From positions 310,001-374,000 of the forward strand of contig NZ_JACYHA010000002.1 in assembly GCF_014837155.1 (NCBI RefSeq): a DNA stretch of 64,000 bases. Direction: 5' to 3'. This stretch comes from Litchfieldia stipae. GTDB lineage: Bacteria > Bacillota > Bacilli > Bacillales > Bacillaceae_L. The notes beneath the pieces are model-generated. The model was not told the origin of the DNA, ran no database searches, and saw only the letters and a program-made list of their open reading frames with translations. Shown here in pieces: positions 18,750-27,784 of the stretch; position 1 is the stretch's first letter; each line of letters begins with the position of its first letter. Made by a program: the position numbers and the translations under genes.

Positions 18750-20498
18750 ATGAATATAGAACAAACTAGCCTTCATTCAACAATAGTTGAGGAAATTGAA
18801 TCACTTTCTGATACGTCATTTTTAACCACTGAGAGTATTAATGAGGCAGTAAATATACTAAAAAATGAACCCTTGCATTATAGTGGCGATTTTGATGATG
18901 ATGAATGGATATTTCACATAAACAATTTAAATACTGGCTTAAAGAGAAAATTGAAATTTAAAGAACTAAAAGCATATGAATCAGTTAATCACATTCCAAA
19001 TAACTTTCAAGTAATTGTAAAATGCTGGGTAGCTGACTTGATTCCGAAATACCATATTACTACAGTTGCCGGATATTATTTAAAATTGCTAAAATTTTTA
19101 GAGTATACCGATGGATTTGACCAAGAGAAAGATGATGAATTTGTATTGTGGTTTACATCAACACAAACTATTTCAAATAAGGATAAACAGTATACAATTT
19201 ATGTCATCTTAAATTTCTTAGATTACGCTGATATTGAAGCCGGAGAAGTCTACATAAAACCACTCCTTAATTTAAAGAAAAAAGTCATAAGAAAAAAGGC
19301 TAATCGTACTTTACCTCCTTCTAAGGATATATTAGCCTTTTCACAAAGTATTGATTTTTATTATCAAGAAATTAAATCTAGTAACTGCAAGGACATGAAG
19401 TGGATAAATGAAAAATTATTGTACTATCCAATCATAATTTGGTGGAAACTCACAACCATAATTCCTTTACGACCTTCTGAATTTTGTTCTATAAAAAGGA
19501 ATTGCCTTTCCGAAGGAGAAGGAAATTACTATTTACATTTACCTAGACATAAATATCAAAAAAAACATCCAAATGTAGTCGATAAAGTCCGAATTGATCA
19601 AATTACCTTCGAGTTAATTTCAGCTTATATTGATGAAACCGATAAATATGGGAATAGTGACACTCTTATTTCCTATAATTCAGTCTTAAAAACAAGTTCA
19701 TATTTTATTCGTAGCATAAGAGAAACACAGAAAATAAATATTAATGTCTTTAACATAGAACAATTATACCTTTGGATTCAAATCTTTTACGAAAAAATTG
19801 TACGTCCAAAGTACGGGTTTAATATACCCCAGAAAAACCAACTTCGGCCGAATGACACTAGACATCTAGCCATATTTTCGTTAATGATGCAAGGAGTATC
19901 ACCAATTGAAATTGCCAGGTTAGCAAACCATAATACCATTTCAATGCAATTAAATTATGCTCATCATACTGAATACTGGATAGATTCTGAAGTCTTTTCG
20001 TTGTTACAAAAATTTAAGTTTGCGCAATCCTATCAATCGAATCCAGAAATAAGTTCTTCAAATAAGAAGAAAAGGAAAGAAACCATGAGAGCTTCATTAG
20101 ATTTAGCTCCTCATATTCCGAATGATATATTGCTTAAAGCATTTAGACCTCCTACTACGCCGGATTGTAAAAAACCTTTAAAAGACATAGGATATTGTTC
20201 AGACGAACAGCAACGATGTGAAACTGAGGATTGTATTTTTTGTAATCATTGGAGAATTACCCCTGAAGAATTAGCTGAAAAATCTCATATTATTAAAGAG
20301 AAGTTGGCTAGCAGCAAAAGAAACATTAATGAATTGATTACTTTCATGAAAAATTTACATTCCATTATGCTCTCTGATGAATTTTCTAGAGTTAATCCAA
20401 CAAATCTTAACAAACTGAAGTCTATTTCCTATCAGATTAAAGATAGCGTCAAAGAAATTGCAGATCTAAAAGTACTGGAGGTTCATAATAATGGCTAA
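18750..20498 (+). CDS. Tyrosine recombinase, TnpB-like
   Basis: A 582-aa tyrosine recombinase with a full set of likely active-site residues: Arg near 239 (IPLRPSEF), Arg/His near 370 (DTRHLAIF), His near 393 (LANHNTIS) and Tyr near 401 (QLNYAHHT). A cysteine-rich knuckle lies near the end (CSDEQQRC, CIFCNHW), as in Tn554 TnpB-type proteins. The ATG is preceded by AGTGAGGT and lies four bases after the previous stop; a GTG 15 bases earlier is part of the ribosome site. The end overlaps the next gene by eight bases. Of the three recombinases this one has the clearest catalytic signature. Confidence 0.85.
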   Translation: MNIEQTSLHSTIVEEIESLSDTSFLTTESINEAVNILKNEPLHYSGDFDDDEWIFHINNLNTGLKRKLKFKELKAYESVNHIPNNFQVIVKCWVADLIPKYHITTVAGYYLKLLKFLEYTDGFDQEKDDEFVLWFTSTQTISNKDKQYTIYVILNFLDYADIEAGEVYIKPLLNLKKKVIRKKANRTLPPSKDILAFSQSIDFYYQEIKSSNCKDMKWINEKLLYYPIIIWWKLTTIIPLRPSEFCSIKRNCLSEGEGNYYLHLPRHKYQKKHPNVVDKVRIDQITFELISAYIDETDKYGNSDTLISYNSVLKTSSYFIRSIRETQKININVFNIEQLYLWIQIFYEKIVRPKYGFNIPQKNQLRPNDTRHLAIFSLMMQGVSPIEIARLANHNTISMQLNYAHHTEYWIDSEVFSLLQKFKFAQSYQSNPEISSSNKKKRKETMRASLDLAPHIPNDILLKAFRPPTTPDCKKPLKDIGYCSDEQQRCETEDCIFCNHWRITPEELAEKSHIIKEKLASSKRNINELITFMKNLHSIMLSDEFSRVNPTNLNKLKSISYQIKDSVKEIADLKVLEVHNNG

Positions 20499-21210
20499 TA
20501 AAGCCGGACGAAAAACAAAATTGACTGAAAAAGAGGTTAACCATCTTATTTATTTATATAAAACAGAGAGACAGATTAATGGGGAAATTAAGTATGGTGA
20601 TATGTATCAATTCAACAAGGAATTGGTCCAGCAAGGTCGCTTCCCTACCTCAGCCGGAGAAGACTTTTGGAGAAAGAAAGACAGGCTTGGAAGAATGATG
20701 ATAGATAAAGCCAATAATGTCTTTACTTCTAGACCGTCCACTTTAGATTTTCCGAACGACAATATACCAAACCTTGCTGATATCGTTAATAAACATTACG
20801 ATGATAAAGAAACATTAATTAGGGAATTAATTGTGATTGAACGTAAATTCTATAAGAATATTGAACGGAGAAAAAACTTGGAACTAAAACTCACAGAAAG
20901 TGAGGGAAAAGTTCAAGAATACAAAAGCAAACTTTCCGATTTAGAAAGTCGGTTTGAATACCTTCAAGATCTTTTATTTAAATTATTGAGATATAGTTCA
21001 GTCAAAGGTGTTCCCTTAGTTAATCATCTAGGAACAGGTCATAAACAGACAACCATTGTTAAAAAATCATTGGAAAATATCTTTAGTAATCCCTCAGATT
21101 TTTACAATTGGCACGAAACAAAGCTTGAAACATCTGAAAAAATAAAGGATAACGTAATTCCATTAAAAAAAGAAAAAACTTTAGCAGATGAATTTTCGGA
21201 TATCTTTTAA
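20491..21210 (+). CDS. TnpC-like coiled-coil accessory protein
   Basis: A 239-aa basic protein, last in the recombinase operon, starting inside the end of the previous gene after TGGAGG. The N-terminus (AGRKTKLTEKEVNHLIYLYK) looks like a DNA-binding helical region. Residues about 100-165 form a coiled coil rich in Lys and Glu (LELKLTESEGKVQEYKSK). This matches the position and style of Tn554 TnpC, a small non-catalytic factor that influences orientation and frequency of integration. It is twice the Tn554 TnpC length, so homology is suggested by context rather than proven. Confidence 0.65.
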   Translation: MANKAGRKTKLTEKEVNHLIYLYKTERQINGEIKYGDMYQFNKELVQQGRFPTSAGEDFWRKKDRLGRMMIDKANNVFTSRPSTLDFPNDNIPNLADIVNKHYDDKETLIRELIVIERKFYKNIERRKNLELKLTESEGKVQEYKSKLSDLESRFEYLQDLLFKLLRYSSVKGVPLVNHLGTGHKQTTIVKKSLENIFSNPSDFYNWHETKLETSEKIKDNVIPLKKEKTLADEFSDIF

Positions 21211-21218
21211 TTTAAGGG

Positions 21219-21245
21219 AGGGGCTGTATGATAAGCCCCTTTTTG
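21219..21245 (+). terminator. Terminator of the recombinase operon
   Basis: AGGGGCT pairs with AGCCCCT across an eight-base loop and is followed by TTTTT. Confidence 0.8.
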
Positions 21246-21550
21246 ATACGTCTTATCATGGAGATCTGTGGACATAACTTGAGGATTATGTTGTTACTAT
21301 TTAGAGATATCTCTGGTGTTGTTAGAAGCTCTAAACCAACGTTGGGTAACACTATTGCGCTCCTTAAAGACATTTCATTACCTACTCTATTTTTTCATAA
21401 TATGGATCGATTGAGGCATACCCTTTGACCGTTTCATCTTTGAAACGGTTGATTGTATATTCTTTTTTTAATTTTTAAAATAGTGACTATTATCGAAATA
21501 ACAGGAAAACAAATCAAGAACATCAAAATTAGAAAGAGATATCTGTTTCA

Positions 21551-21691
21551 TTAACCAAACCTTTTTAAAAGTTCCTTTCTCATCTTTTCTTTATCTTTAG
21601 CATCTTCTTCAGTCAAATATTTTTTTGACCTTTTAGCTAATCTTTGGTAGTTTTTCAGTAATTCTTCATTTGTTAATTTTTCTAAATTCAC
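21551..21691 (-). CDS. 46-aa basic helical protein, unknown
   Basis: A 46-residue ORF starting at GTG eight bases after GGAGG. It reads VNLEKLTNEELLKNYQRLAK and continues with KKYLTEEDAK to KELLKRFG. It is basic and likely all-helical, with no membrane segment. It lies downstream of the spore operon's terminator on the same strand, and the rest of the 668-bp gap around it holds only terminators. The strong ribosome site and regular charge pattern support real coding. I recognise no family. Confidence 0.6.
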   Translation of the reverse strand: MNLEKLTNEELLKNYQRLAKRSKKYLTEEDAKDKEKMRKELLKRFG

Positions 21692-21798
21692 AAAACAACC
21701 TCCAATTCATAGTTTAGATAACGTAAAGAAGTAATTTTCTCTAATACAATAAAATGAATCGCTATTTTAAAAAACAGTATTAATTATATGATCCGACA

Positions 21799-21832
21799 CC
21801 AAAAAAAGCACAATTCTTATTGAATTGCGCCC
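21799..21832 (-). terminator. Terminator of the spoVA-type operon
   Basis: On the minus strand GCGCAATTC pairs with GAATTGTGC across a five-base loop, followed by TTTTTTT. It closes the DUF421-ended operon. Confidence 0.88.
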
Positions 21833-21878
21833 AAATTTTAAGATTTGATTTAAATGGAGTATTAAAAAGATAAGTATA

Positions 21879-22739
21879 TTATCCCCTTAAAATAGGGGTC
21901 ACTTTCTCAATGGCTTCTTGTAATTTTTCACTATTTATTCTATACATTTGTTTGGCCTCCTTTGATTCAGTTCCAAGAGTAAACAGTTCTAAATCGGCTT
22001 GACATTTTTTTAAAGTTGAAAGAATTAAAGGTCTTTCTTGAGGGGATGCAACTTGCAACTTATCATCAAAAAGATCAACCGTTAATTCCCCAAAAGAATT
22101 AATTTGTCCAAGAAATACATTTTCAACCGTAACTCCTAATTTTTCTAACTCCGTATGTAACCATGCACGACTTCGTCCGATTGTAGCTAGTGGTTCATCC
22201 ATTATGACACCATCCATAATAACAGTCTGAGGCTCTTTAATTGAAGCAACCGTCAAGTTTAGATCCTTTGCTGTTAATGGTTGGTTTTCTTTCTTTAACA
22301 TGACGGATAAATCCCCTGTTGCCTCTAATACAGCGAATTCTACATCAGACACCTGATAAACATCCTTCTTACGAAGTAGTTGTAATAATTCATCTGACGT
22401 GTATCTTTCCTTTTTCAAGTTATCTTCCATGATTTTCCCATCCTTTATAAAGACAGTTCCTGTTCCTTCTACAAAATCACGGAACTTTTTACTTTTTAAG
22501 GAAAACAAACCAGATAAAAAGGGTATTGCTGCAAAGATGACAATTCCAATAATACCGTGAACAATGTTCCGTTCAAGTCCAATAGCAACTTCAGCACCTA
22601 TATTTCCAATGGAAATACCGGTGGCATATTCAAAGAAAGATAACTCAGATATTTGTTTCTTTCCTAATAATTTTGTAATTAAAAATAAAACAATAACAAA
22701 GAAGAATGAACGTACTGCAACATCTAACCATTCAGGCAC
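21879..22739 (-). CDS. DUF421 (YetF-like) membrane protein of spore operon
   Basis: A 286-aa DUF421/YetF-family protein. Two to three membrane helices fill about residues 8-80 (FFFVIVLFLITKLLGKKQ, IIGIVIFAAIPFL). A cytosolic alpha/beta domain follows (FIKDGKIMEDNLKKERYTSDELLQLLRKK). YetF-type proteins occur in the spore inner membrane and are thought to act on germination or membrane properties. GTG start after AGGAGGTG. It is the last of seven genes in the order known from spoVA2mob operons, where a DUF421 gene closes the operon. A second, shorter DUF421 gene lies at 30107-30790 in the same element. Confidence 0.88.
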   Translation of the reverse strand: MPEWLDVAVRSFFFVIVLFLITKLLGKKQISELSFFEYATGISIGNIGAEVAIGLERNIVHGIIGIVIFAAIPFLSGLFSLKSKKFRDFVEGTGTVFIKDGKIMEDNLKKERYTSDELLQLLRKKDVYQVSDVEFAVLEATGDLSVMLKKENQPLTAKDLNLTVASIKEPQTVIMDGVIMDEPLATIGRSRAWLHTELEKLGVTVENVFLGQINSFGELTVDLFDDKLQVASPQERPLILSTLKKCQADLELFTLGTESKEAKQMYRINSEKLQEAIEKVTPILRG

Positions 22740-22770
22740 TGCTTAACACCTCCTACAAAAATTACATCTA

Positions 22771-22977
22771 TTAAAAACCTTTGTACTGAAATTCTTCTCG
22801 TTCCAATTCTCCAACTCTTTTTTTTAAATCTGTCACTAGTTCGTTTACTACCATCATCGTTTCATGTAAGGTTTTCTTGGATTGGTTGTCTTGTGTCCGT
22901 ATGGCTAAACTGGATAGACTAGCTTCTACACCTTTTAAACTAGCAAGACATTGTTTTACATCCGATCCTACGGTCAT
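22771..22977 (-). CDS. DUF1657 small spore protein (second copy)
   Basis: A 68-aa DUF1657 protein (MTVGSDVKQCLASLKGVEAS), helical and soluble, with no membrane segment. Such proteins are repeatedly found beside spoVA and DUF421 genes in spore formers; their function is unknown. It sits between spoVAE and DUF421 with its own ribosome site (AAGGAGGATG). It is a diverged paralog of the operon's first gene, 25408-25611, sharing MTV-SDVK--LA-LK--. Confidence 0.88.
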   Translation of the reverse strand: MTVGSDVKQCLASLKGVEASLSSLAIRTQDNQSKKTLHETMMVVNELVTDLKKRVGELEREEFQYKGF

Positions 22978-22989
22978 GTTACATCCTCC

Positions 22990-23340
22990 TTATCCCTTTG
23001 GTTTAAAAATTAATGCTCCCAGCATTCCAAAAATAATGGCAGCTGAAATACCGGAACTTGTTACTTCGAACATCCCTGTGAGTACACCAACTAACCCGTG
23101 TTTTTCGGCTTCTTGCATAGCCCCATGTACAAGGGAATTTCCAAAACTTGTAATAGGTACGGTAGCCCCTGCACCAGCAAAGTCAATCAAGGGTTCATAT
23201 AGACCAAATCCATCTAAGATGGCCCCCACTACTACAAGAGTACTTAACGTATGTCCTGGTGTTAGCTTAAACACATCAAACATAATTTGCCCAATGACAC
23301 AAATTAAACCTCCTACGGTAAAAGCCCAAAAATAGGTCAT
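22990..23340 (-). CDS. spoVAE: SpoVAE (SpoVAEb-type) of mobile spoVA operon
   Basis: A 116-aa membrane protein of the SpoVAE/SpoVAEb family. Three hydrophobic segments are visible, with the conserved [21 protein letters not shown] motif region near the middle. In spores SpoVA proteins form the inner-membrane channel that moves calcium-dipicolinate in during sporulation and out at germination. Its ATG overlaps the spoVAD stop (ATGA). It shares the GTxVPxTGFGN-type motif with SpoVAC, as the families are related. Membership of the mobile spoVA2mob type is inferred from the operon's order. Confidence 0.92.
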   Translation of the reverse strand: MTYFWAFTVGGLICVIGQIMFDVFKLTPGHTLSTLVVVGAILDGFGLYEPLIDFAGAGATVPITSFGNSLVHGAMQEAEKHGLVGVLTGMFEVTSSGISAAIIFGMLGALIFKPKG

Positions 23341-24356
23341 AATGATTGTTCACCTCCGTATTCAATCGATACCGCATGGGCGATACAAGGAATGGTTTCA
23401 TTTTGCTGGAAAGAAAGAGGTGATAGTAAAGCTCCAGTAGCCACTACTAACATTTTTTTAAATTCGCCTTTTTTCATGCGATTTAATAAATGACCATAGA
23501 CTACTGTTGCTGAACACCCCGCCCCACTTGCCCCTGCGAGGACTGGTTGTCCTTTCCGATAAATCATAAGTCCACAATCTTGGAATTGTCCTTCACTGAT
23601 GGAAGTTCCATGCTTTTTAAATAAATCAAGGGAAACTTCACGCCCTATCTGGCCAAGATCCCCAGTGACGATTAAATCATAATAAGAGGGATCAATGTTT
23701 CTTTCCGTTAAATGGGCTTCAATCGTATCAACCGCAGCCGGCGCCATAGCCCCTCCCATATTAAATGGATCGGTCAGTCCCATATCGATGACACGGCCTA
23801 TTGTAGCAGAAGTAACACATGGTCCCTCCCCAGAATCACTTAAAAGCGCCACACCAGCACCAGTAACCGTCCATTGTGCAGTAGGCGGTTTTTGTCCTCC
23901 ATATTCTGTCGGATAACGAAACTGTTTTTCAACAGCTGTGTTATGACTTGAAGCCCCTGTTAATATATATTTAGCTCCCTTTGTATTAATAATATAAGCA
24001 CCTAGAGCCAATCCTTCCATAGAGGTAGAACAAGCGCCAAATAAACCAAAATAAGGAGCTCCAATGGTTCGACTTGCGAAACTTGTGGGAGTAATCTGAT
24101 TGATTAAGTCCCCTGCGAGAAGAAACTGAACCTGTTCCTTTTGGATTTCCCCTTTTTCCATTGCCTTTTGACAGGCTTCTTCAAAAAAAACTTTATGTGC
24201 TTTTTCATAGGAATCCTGTCCGAGCCATAAATCGGCATGAAGAAGATCAAAATCTTCCGATATAGCTCCATCTGCTTCAAATGGTCCACCTACGGTTCCA
24301 GTAGAAATAATCACAGGCTTTTGTTCGAAAACCCATGTACGATGACCTGCAAGCAT
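23337..24356 (-). CDS. spoVAD: SpoVAD of mobile spoVA operon
   Basis: A 339-aa thiolase-fold protein. SpoVAD is the soluble SpoVA subunit that binds dipicolinic acid at the inner spore membrane. Family segments include [27 protein letters not shown] and [15 protein letters not shown]. The start [10 protein letters not shown] overlaps the spoVAC stop in TAATG, with GGGGTGG upstream; a slightly longer frame from 24371 has no separate ribosome site. It is full length for the family. It would work with the adjacent SpoVAC and SpoVAE as an extra DPA transport set beside any chromosomal spoVA operon. Confidence 0.94.
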   Translation of the reverse strand: MLAGHRTWVFEQKPVIISTGTVGGPFEADGAISEDFDLLHADLWLGQDSYEKAHKVFFEEACQKAMEKGEIQKEQVQFLLAGDLINQITPTSFASRTIGAPYFGLFGACSTSMEGLALGAYIINTKGAKYILTGASSHNTAVEKQFRYPTEYGGQKPPTAQWTVTGAGVALLSDSGEGPCVTSATIGRVIDMGLTDPFNMGGAMAPAAVDTIEAHLTERNIDPSYYDLIVTGDLGQIGREVSLDLFKKHGTSISEGQFQDCGLMIYRKGQPVLAGASGAGCSATVVYGHLLNRMKKGEFKKMLVVATGALLSPLSFQQNETIPCIAHAVSIEYGGEQSL

Positions 24357-24835
24357 TATAAACCACCCCATCTGATTAAAATTGTTTTAATTAAGGCAAT
24401 AACAAAAGCAGAAAATACACCGAATAAAATAACCGATCCCGCCAATTTAAATATATTACCGCCTACGCCCAGCACAAATCCTTCGGTTCGATGTTCAATG
24501 GCAGGCGATATAACCGCATTACCAAAACCAGTTACGGGTACTGCTGTCCCAGCCCCACCAAATTGAGCAATGCGATCATATACACCAAAACCAGTAAGAA
24601 GCATTGTAATAAAAATTAAGGTACCCACCGTTGGATTTCCGGCTGTTTGCTCTGTAAAATCAAAATAATAGATGTAGAAGTCTTGAATAAGCTGACCAAA
24701 AAGACAGATGAGACCACCTATTAGGAAAGCCTTTATACAATTTTTTACAACGGGTCTTTTTATTTCACGTTGTTTTTGTAATGCTTGGTATTCCTGTTGG
24801 ACTGGGGTTAGCTGTTTCTTTTGATTATTTGACAT
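24356..24835 (-). CDS. spoVAC: SpoVAC of mobile spoVA operon
   Basis: A 159-aa integral membrane protein of the SpoVAC family. A cytosolic N-terminus (MSNNQKKQLTPVQQEYQALQ) is followed by about four hydrophobic segments and the motif GGAGTAVPVTGFGNAV. SpoVAC of B. subtilis behaves as a mechanosensitive channel that releases calcium-dipicolinate. A ribosome site (AGGAAGG) lies upstream. It is third in the seven-gene operon, between the lipoprotein and spoVAD. Confidence 0.93.
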   Translation of the reverse strand: MSNNQKKQLTPVQQEYQALQKQREIKRPVVKNCIKAFLIGGLICLFGQLIQDFYIYYFDFTEQTAGNPTVGTLIFITMLLTGFGVYDRIAQFGGAGTAVPVTGFGNAVISPAIEHRTEGFVLGVGGNIFKLAGSVILFGVFSAFVIALIKTILIRWGGL

Positions 24836-24852
24836 AGCTCGATCCTTCCTCT

Positions 24853-25326
24853 TTACGATTGTTCCTTTATAAGACTTTCAAGTTTTTTCAAATCCTTTTT
24901 TAAGCTTTTCTTATTCGTATTGTTTTTTTGCAGTCTTTGTTCTATTTTTTCGAGTTCCCAGAACATTTTTTTATCCGACGAAACGACGACTTTATGATTC
25001 GGATATATTTTTTCTAGGTCAGACTTTACTGTCTTCTCGATAGTTTTTAATCGAAAACGATTAAAATTTTCTACCTTTATCGCTACTAAAAGCTCCTTAT
25101 CTGTATTCACAGCCCTTCCATCCGTAATTTCATCCTTAGTAATCATCTTTTCTTTAGCATGGTTGGCTACGGATTGATCAATTGGCTTGCTAGTATGTAC
25201 TTGTGAAATACTCAAATCTTTATTGTTATAACCCATTTGATTCTGATTTTCGTTACATCCTGAACCTAATCCGATGATGGTTAGTAATAAAATGAAAATT
25301 TTTATTTTAGTTATGTTGTCTTTCAT
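24853..25326 (-). CDS. YhcN/YlaJ-family spore lipoprotein
   Basis: A 157-aa lipoprotein. The signal peptide ends in a lipobox LGSGC, with lipidated Cys near residue 24 (FILLLTIIGLGSGCNENQNQ). The mature part resembles YhcN/YlaJ proteins, which sit in the inner spore membrane of B. subtilis, with the segment VAIKVENFNRFRLKTIEKTV. The last 30 residues are a Lys-rich helix. Position as second gene, after DUF1657 and before spoVAC, is that of the lipoprotein in spoVA2mob operons. A hairpin between it and the first gene may reduce its transcription. Confidence 0.85.
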   Translation of the reverse strand: MKDNITKIKIFILLLTIIGLGSGCNENQNQMGYNNKDLSISQVHTSKPIDQSVANHAKEKMITKDEITDGRAVNTDKELLVAIKVENFNRFRLKTIEKTVKSDLEKIYPNHKVVVSSDKKMFWELEKIEQRLQKNNTNKKSLKKDLKKLESLIKEQS

Positions 25327-25361
25327 AAAATCACCTCATGTTTTATCTCTTCAAAATCGAG

Positions 25362-25394
25362 AAAAAGGTTGGTCAATATCGAACCAACCTTTTG
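25362..25394 (-). terminator. Internal terminator or attenuator in the spore operon
   Basis: On the minus strand AAGGTTGGT and ACCAACCTT form a nine-pair stem, followed by TTTCTCG. It lies between the first DUF1657 gene and the lipoprotein. It probably makes the first gene more abundant while letting some transcription read through. Confidence 0.7.
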
Positions 25395-25407
25395 TATCGC
25401 ATTAAGA

Positions 25408-25611
25408 TTATTGTTTGTATTGAGGTTCTTCTTGTTCAATTTGTTGAACTCGTGGTGAAATGCTATCAACTACAGATTGAGTTTGTTTAGCCGCATCTTG
25501 ATACAGTTGCTTTGCTTGTTCATTATCTGTACTAAGAGCAAATGTTTCAAAGCTAGCTTGAGCGCTTTTTAACCCTGCTAAAGCTGTTTTAACGTCACTG
25601 ATGACTGTCAT
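25408..25611 (-). CDS. DUF1657 small spore protein (operon leader)
   Basis: A 67-aa DUF1657 protein (MTVISDVKTALAGLKSAQAS), predicted helical and acidic at the C-terminus. It is first in the operon, 36 bp downstream of a SigG-like promoter, with GGAGG before its ATG. It is probably made in excess because a terminator-like hairpin follows it directly. Function is unknown; the family is linked to spores by context. Its paralog lies at 22771-22977. Confidence 0.88.
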   Translation of the reverse strand: MTVISDVKTALAGLKSAQASFETFALSTDNEQAKQLYQDAAKQTQSVVDSISPRVQQIEQEEPQYKQ

Positions 25612-25646
25612 GAATAACGCCTCCTATATTTTATTTTGACCTTTAT

Positions 25647-25676
25647 AAGATTGCTGTATAAAAAGATTTTTATTCA
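25647..25676 (-). promoter_or_regulatory. SigG-like forespore promoter
   Basis: On the minus strand TGAATA, a 17-bp spacer and CAATCTT fit the forespore SigG consensus (TGAATA and CATANTA). It lies 36 bp before the first DUF1657 start. Confidence 0.65.
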
Positions 25677-26008
25677 TTGAATTTTATCAGACTTTAAATA
25701 TTTTAAAATTTAGATATGTAATTTTCCACTGCTTTTGGAAAAGATACACATGTAAGAAAAAGCGATGAGAGGAGGATAGTGAAAATGGACAATTAAGTTA
25801 TTAATAAACGGATTAAAATACAGAAAATTTATTCGTAGTTACTAGGTGTCTTGGAAATTGTTACATTGCATTTTATCCGAATAAAGGGGAATTCCTTTTC
25901 AAACACAGGGAAGGACTTGTCAATGGAGTATTTTACAATTTGTTTGTCTCATTAATATTTTTTCAATAAACAAGAAAATGGTGAAAAAAAGCGAGGTATA
26001 CATTAGTA

Positions 26009-26185
26009 ATGTACAAGGACTATACTGAAAATATTTTAGGAACAAAACCACGAGCTAGACATAAGAAAATAATTGAAAATTATTTAGATCAAAGTTTTAC
26101 CAATCCTATCATACATAAGGAAATTCATGGTGATAAAGTCTATGTCCCCTTAGATTTAAACAGGGTCTGGAATAGAATAAATTAG
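26009..26185 (+). CDS. 58-aa basic protein, unknown
   Basis: A 58-residue ORF (MYKDYTENILGTKPRARHKK, then IIENYLDQSF and VYVPLDLNRVWNRIN). It is basic, with no signal or membrane segment. GCGAGGT lies about 12 bases before ATG, somewhat far. About 110 bp downstream a degenerate copy of its 3' part can be seen (GATAAGATCTGTGTCCCAC against GATAAAGTCTATGTCCCCT). That suggests an old duplication. It sits in a 1.3-kb region otherwise without intact genes. I do not recognise it. Confidence 0.5.
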   Translation: MYKDYTENILGTKPRARHKKIIENYLDQSFTNPIIHKEIHGDKVYVPLDLNRVWNRIN

Positions 26186-26798
26186 ATAAGTAAATTTATT
26201 TTATTAGGCAATCTTATTCGTAATGTGGGTAAATGAGGGACAACAAGGTGAGAAAACACTTGTTTCGTAGTAATACATTATCCTATATATAAGGAAATAG
26301 AGATAAGATCTGTGTCCCACCCACTATAATTAACCAGGCCCCTAAAATGTGGATTTAGAAATAAAATAGATAAACACTACTCCTAAAAGAAAAAAATCTT
26401 CCTAATATAACTTTTTTCAAGAAAGAACTACCCTTGTTTGAAATTGATTTATATCGTTACCTTGTCATTTTATAGCATGTATTAAAACCAAAATCCTTCA
26501 TTAAGGTAATGAATGGCATTCGGAACCATGGCAGCCGACTAATAAAAAGGTGCTTCCTGCCGTTATGCTGTTAACAGATACCTGGTACAATATTGAAAGC
26601 CCTTATGTAAAATTTCATCAAGTACGTTACATCGATCAATTGGTAAATATATTCGGACCGAAAAAAGAAAAAGTGATTACTGGAAATACTCCTTTGAAAT
26701 TGAATATGTAGGAAATGAATAAAACCATTAGCCATCAAGGCAACCAAAACCATGTTTGTAAGGGACTATTATTAACATAATCATGCTCATAGGCACTG
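26186..26798 (+). other. Decayed region between spore genes
   Basis: No intact gene is seen. It holds the degenerate repeat of the 58-aa ORF (about 26290-26320). An open stretch at 26505-26711 encodes NEWHSEPWQP and VRYIDQLVNIFGPKKEK-like sequence without a start codon. This has coding character and is probably a gene remnant whose origin I cannot name. Confidence 0.35.
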
Positions 26799-26832
26799 AA
26801 AAAAGGATCTTCCAGTAAGAAGATCCTTTTTT
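26799..26832. terminator. Bidirectional terminator near cwlJ
   Basis: AAAAAAGGATCTT and AAGATCCTTTTTT form a long stem across a short loop with T on both strands. It lies about 115 bp past the cwlJ stop codon. Confidence 0.8.
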
Positions 26833-26948
26833 GCTGCTTACTCAATTAACGTACCTTTTAGTTTAAGTTAGTATTTTACAATCTTTCTTAGGTAAATACG
26901 GTTACTAAAAAGTTTATTTTAGTTTTTATAAATATTCGAATCTTTTCC

Positions 26949-27392
26949 TCAACGAGGACTATAAACGCTTTCACATGTTCCAGGCGCTGGTTCATAAAAA
27001 CAATGTTGTTTAAATTGACCAGTAAAAGGTTGGTCATACCATGTTGGAGGACACGGACCATATGGATTAAAGTACCAAAGAGCATATTTCGCTGGGTGAT
27101 CTCTCCAATATTCCAAATTCTTTCTTGCTAATCTTCTTTCAGATTCTCTTGCTCTTTGGTAAAATACATTACCTTTTTGAACAGCTTCAAAAGAGTAATT
27201 TCCTCCTTGTACGTGAAATATGACATCTCTAATTGTTCTTAATTCATTAAAGTCAGTACAATCTGCTACAACACGGTTAACAATGACATTTCCAACATAT
27301 AGCATTCCTTGTGGTCCTTCGCCTTCAGCTTCTGCTCTCATCATCCTTGCCATTAAATCGACGTCTGCATTTTGGTAAGCTACTCTTGTCAT
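26949..27392 (-). CDS. cwlJ: Spore cortex-lytic enzyme CwlJ
   Basis: A 147-aa hydrolase of the SleB/CwlJ family. It closely follows B. subtilis CwlJ through DVDLMARMMRAEAEGEGPQG, GNVIVNRV, FYQRARESERRLAR and FNPYGPCPPTWYDQPF to the C-terminus. CwlJ sits in the coat and opens the cortex at germination when calcium-dipicolinate is released. Glu in RAEAEGEGPQG is the presumed catalytic residue. No signal peptide, as usual for CwlJ, since it is deposited from the mother cell. The start MTRVAYQ has GGAGGTGG upstream; an earlier frame start is unlikely. It links functionally to the spoVA genes nearby, whose DPA release would trigger it. Confidence 0.93.
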   Translation of the reverse strand: MTRVAYQNADVDLMARMMRAEAEGEGPQGMLYVGNVIVNRVVADCTDFNELRTIRDVIFHVQGGNYSFEAVQKGNVFYQRARESERRLARKNLEYWRDHPAKYALWYFNPYGPCPPTWYDQPFTGQFKQHCFYEPAPGTCESVYSPR

Positions 27393-27784
27393 TTTTCCAC
27401 CTCCAAAATACAGTATGAAAAAAAGCATACATTCATGCCCTTTTTTACAAATATCAAATGAATACTCTATACAAAACTAGTTAACATAATTAGTAGTAGT
27501 GCCTCGCCCCCCTGTTGGAGTCTTTTTAACATCGAATATACTTAGTCAGCCGCAGCAGAATTACGGAATATATTGGGATTAATATAGAAGAAATGTAAAA
27601 CGGACCTCCATTTTTGTTTTTCGATCCATTTCCAACGTTTAAATTCCTGTGACAAAATAAACTAATTACAAAATTATTTTGGGTGTCTCATAATAAAAGG
27701 TATCTAAACAATTCCTTCGTATTCCAAACGTATACTCGCTACATAGTTTGGACATGTTAAGAGAAAAACTAGGGGGAATTTTAG
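27393..27784. other. Intergenic region, divergent cwlJ and cls
   Basis: A gap of 392 bp between divergent genes. A weak candidate forespore promoter for cls is seen (GTATTC, 17 bp, CATAGTT, about 27718-27747). No RNA gene, repeat or other ORF was recognised. Confidence 0.3.

Noticed and set aside
21228-21428. 66-codon plus-strand ORF
   Set aside because: It starts inside the recombinase operon's terminator hairpin and has no plausible ribosome site of its own.
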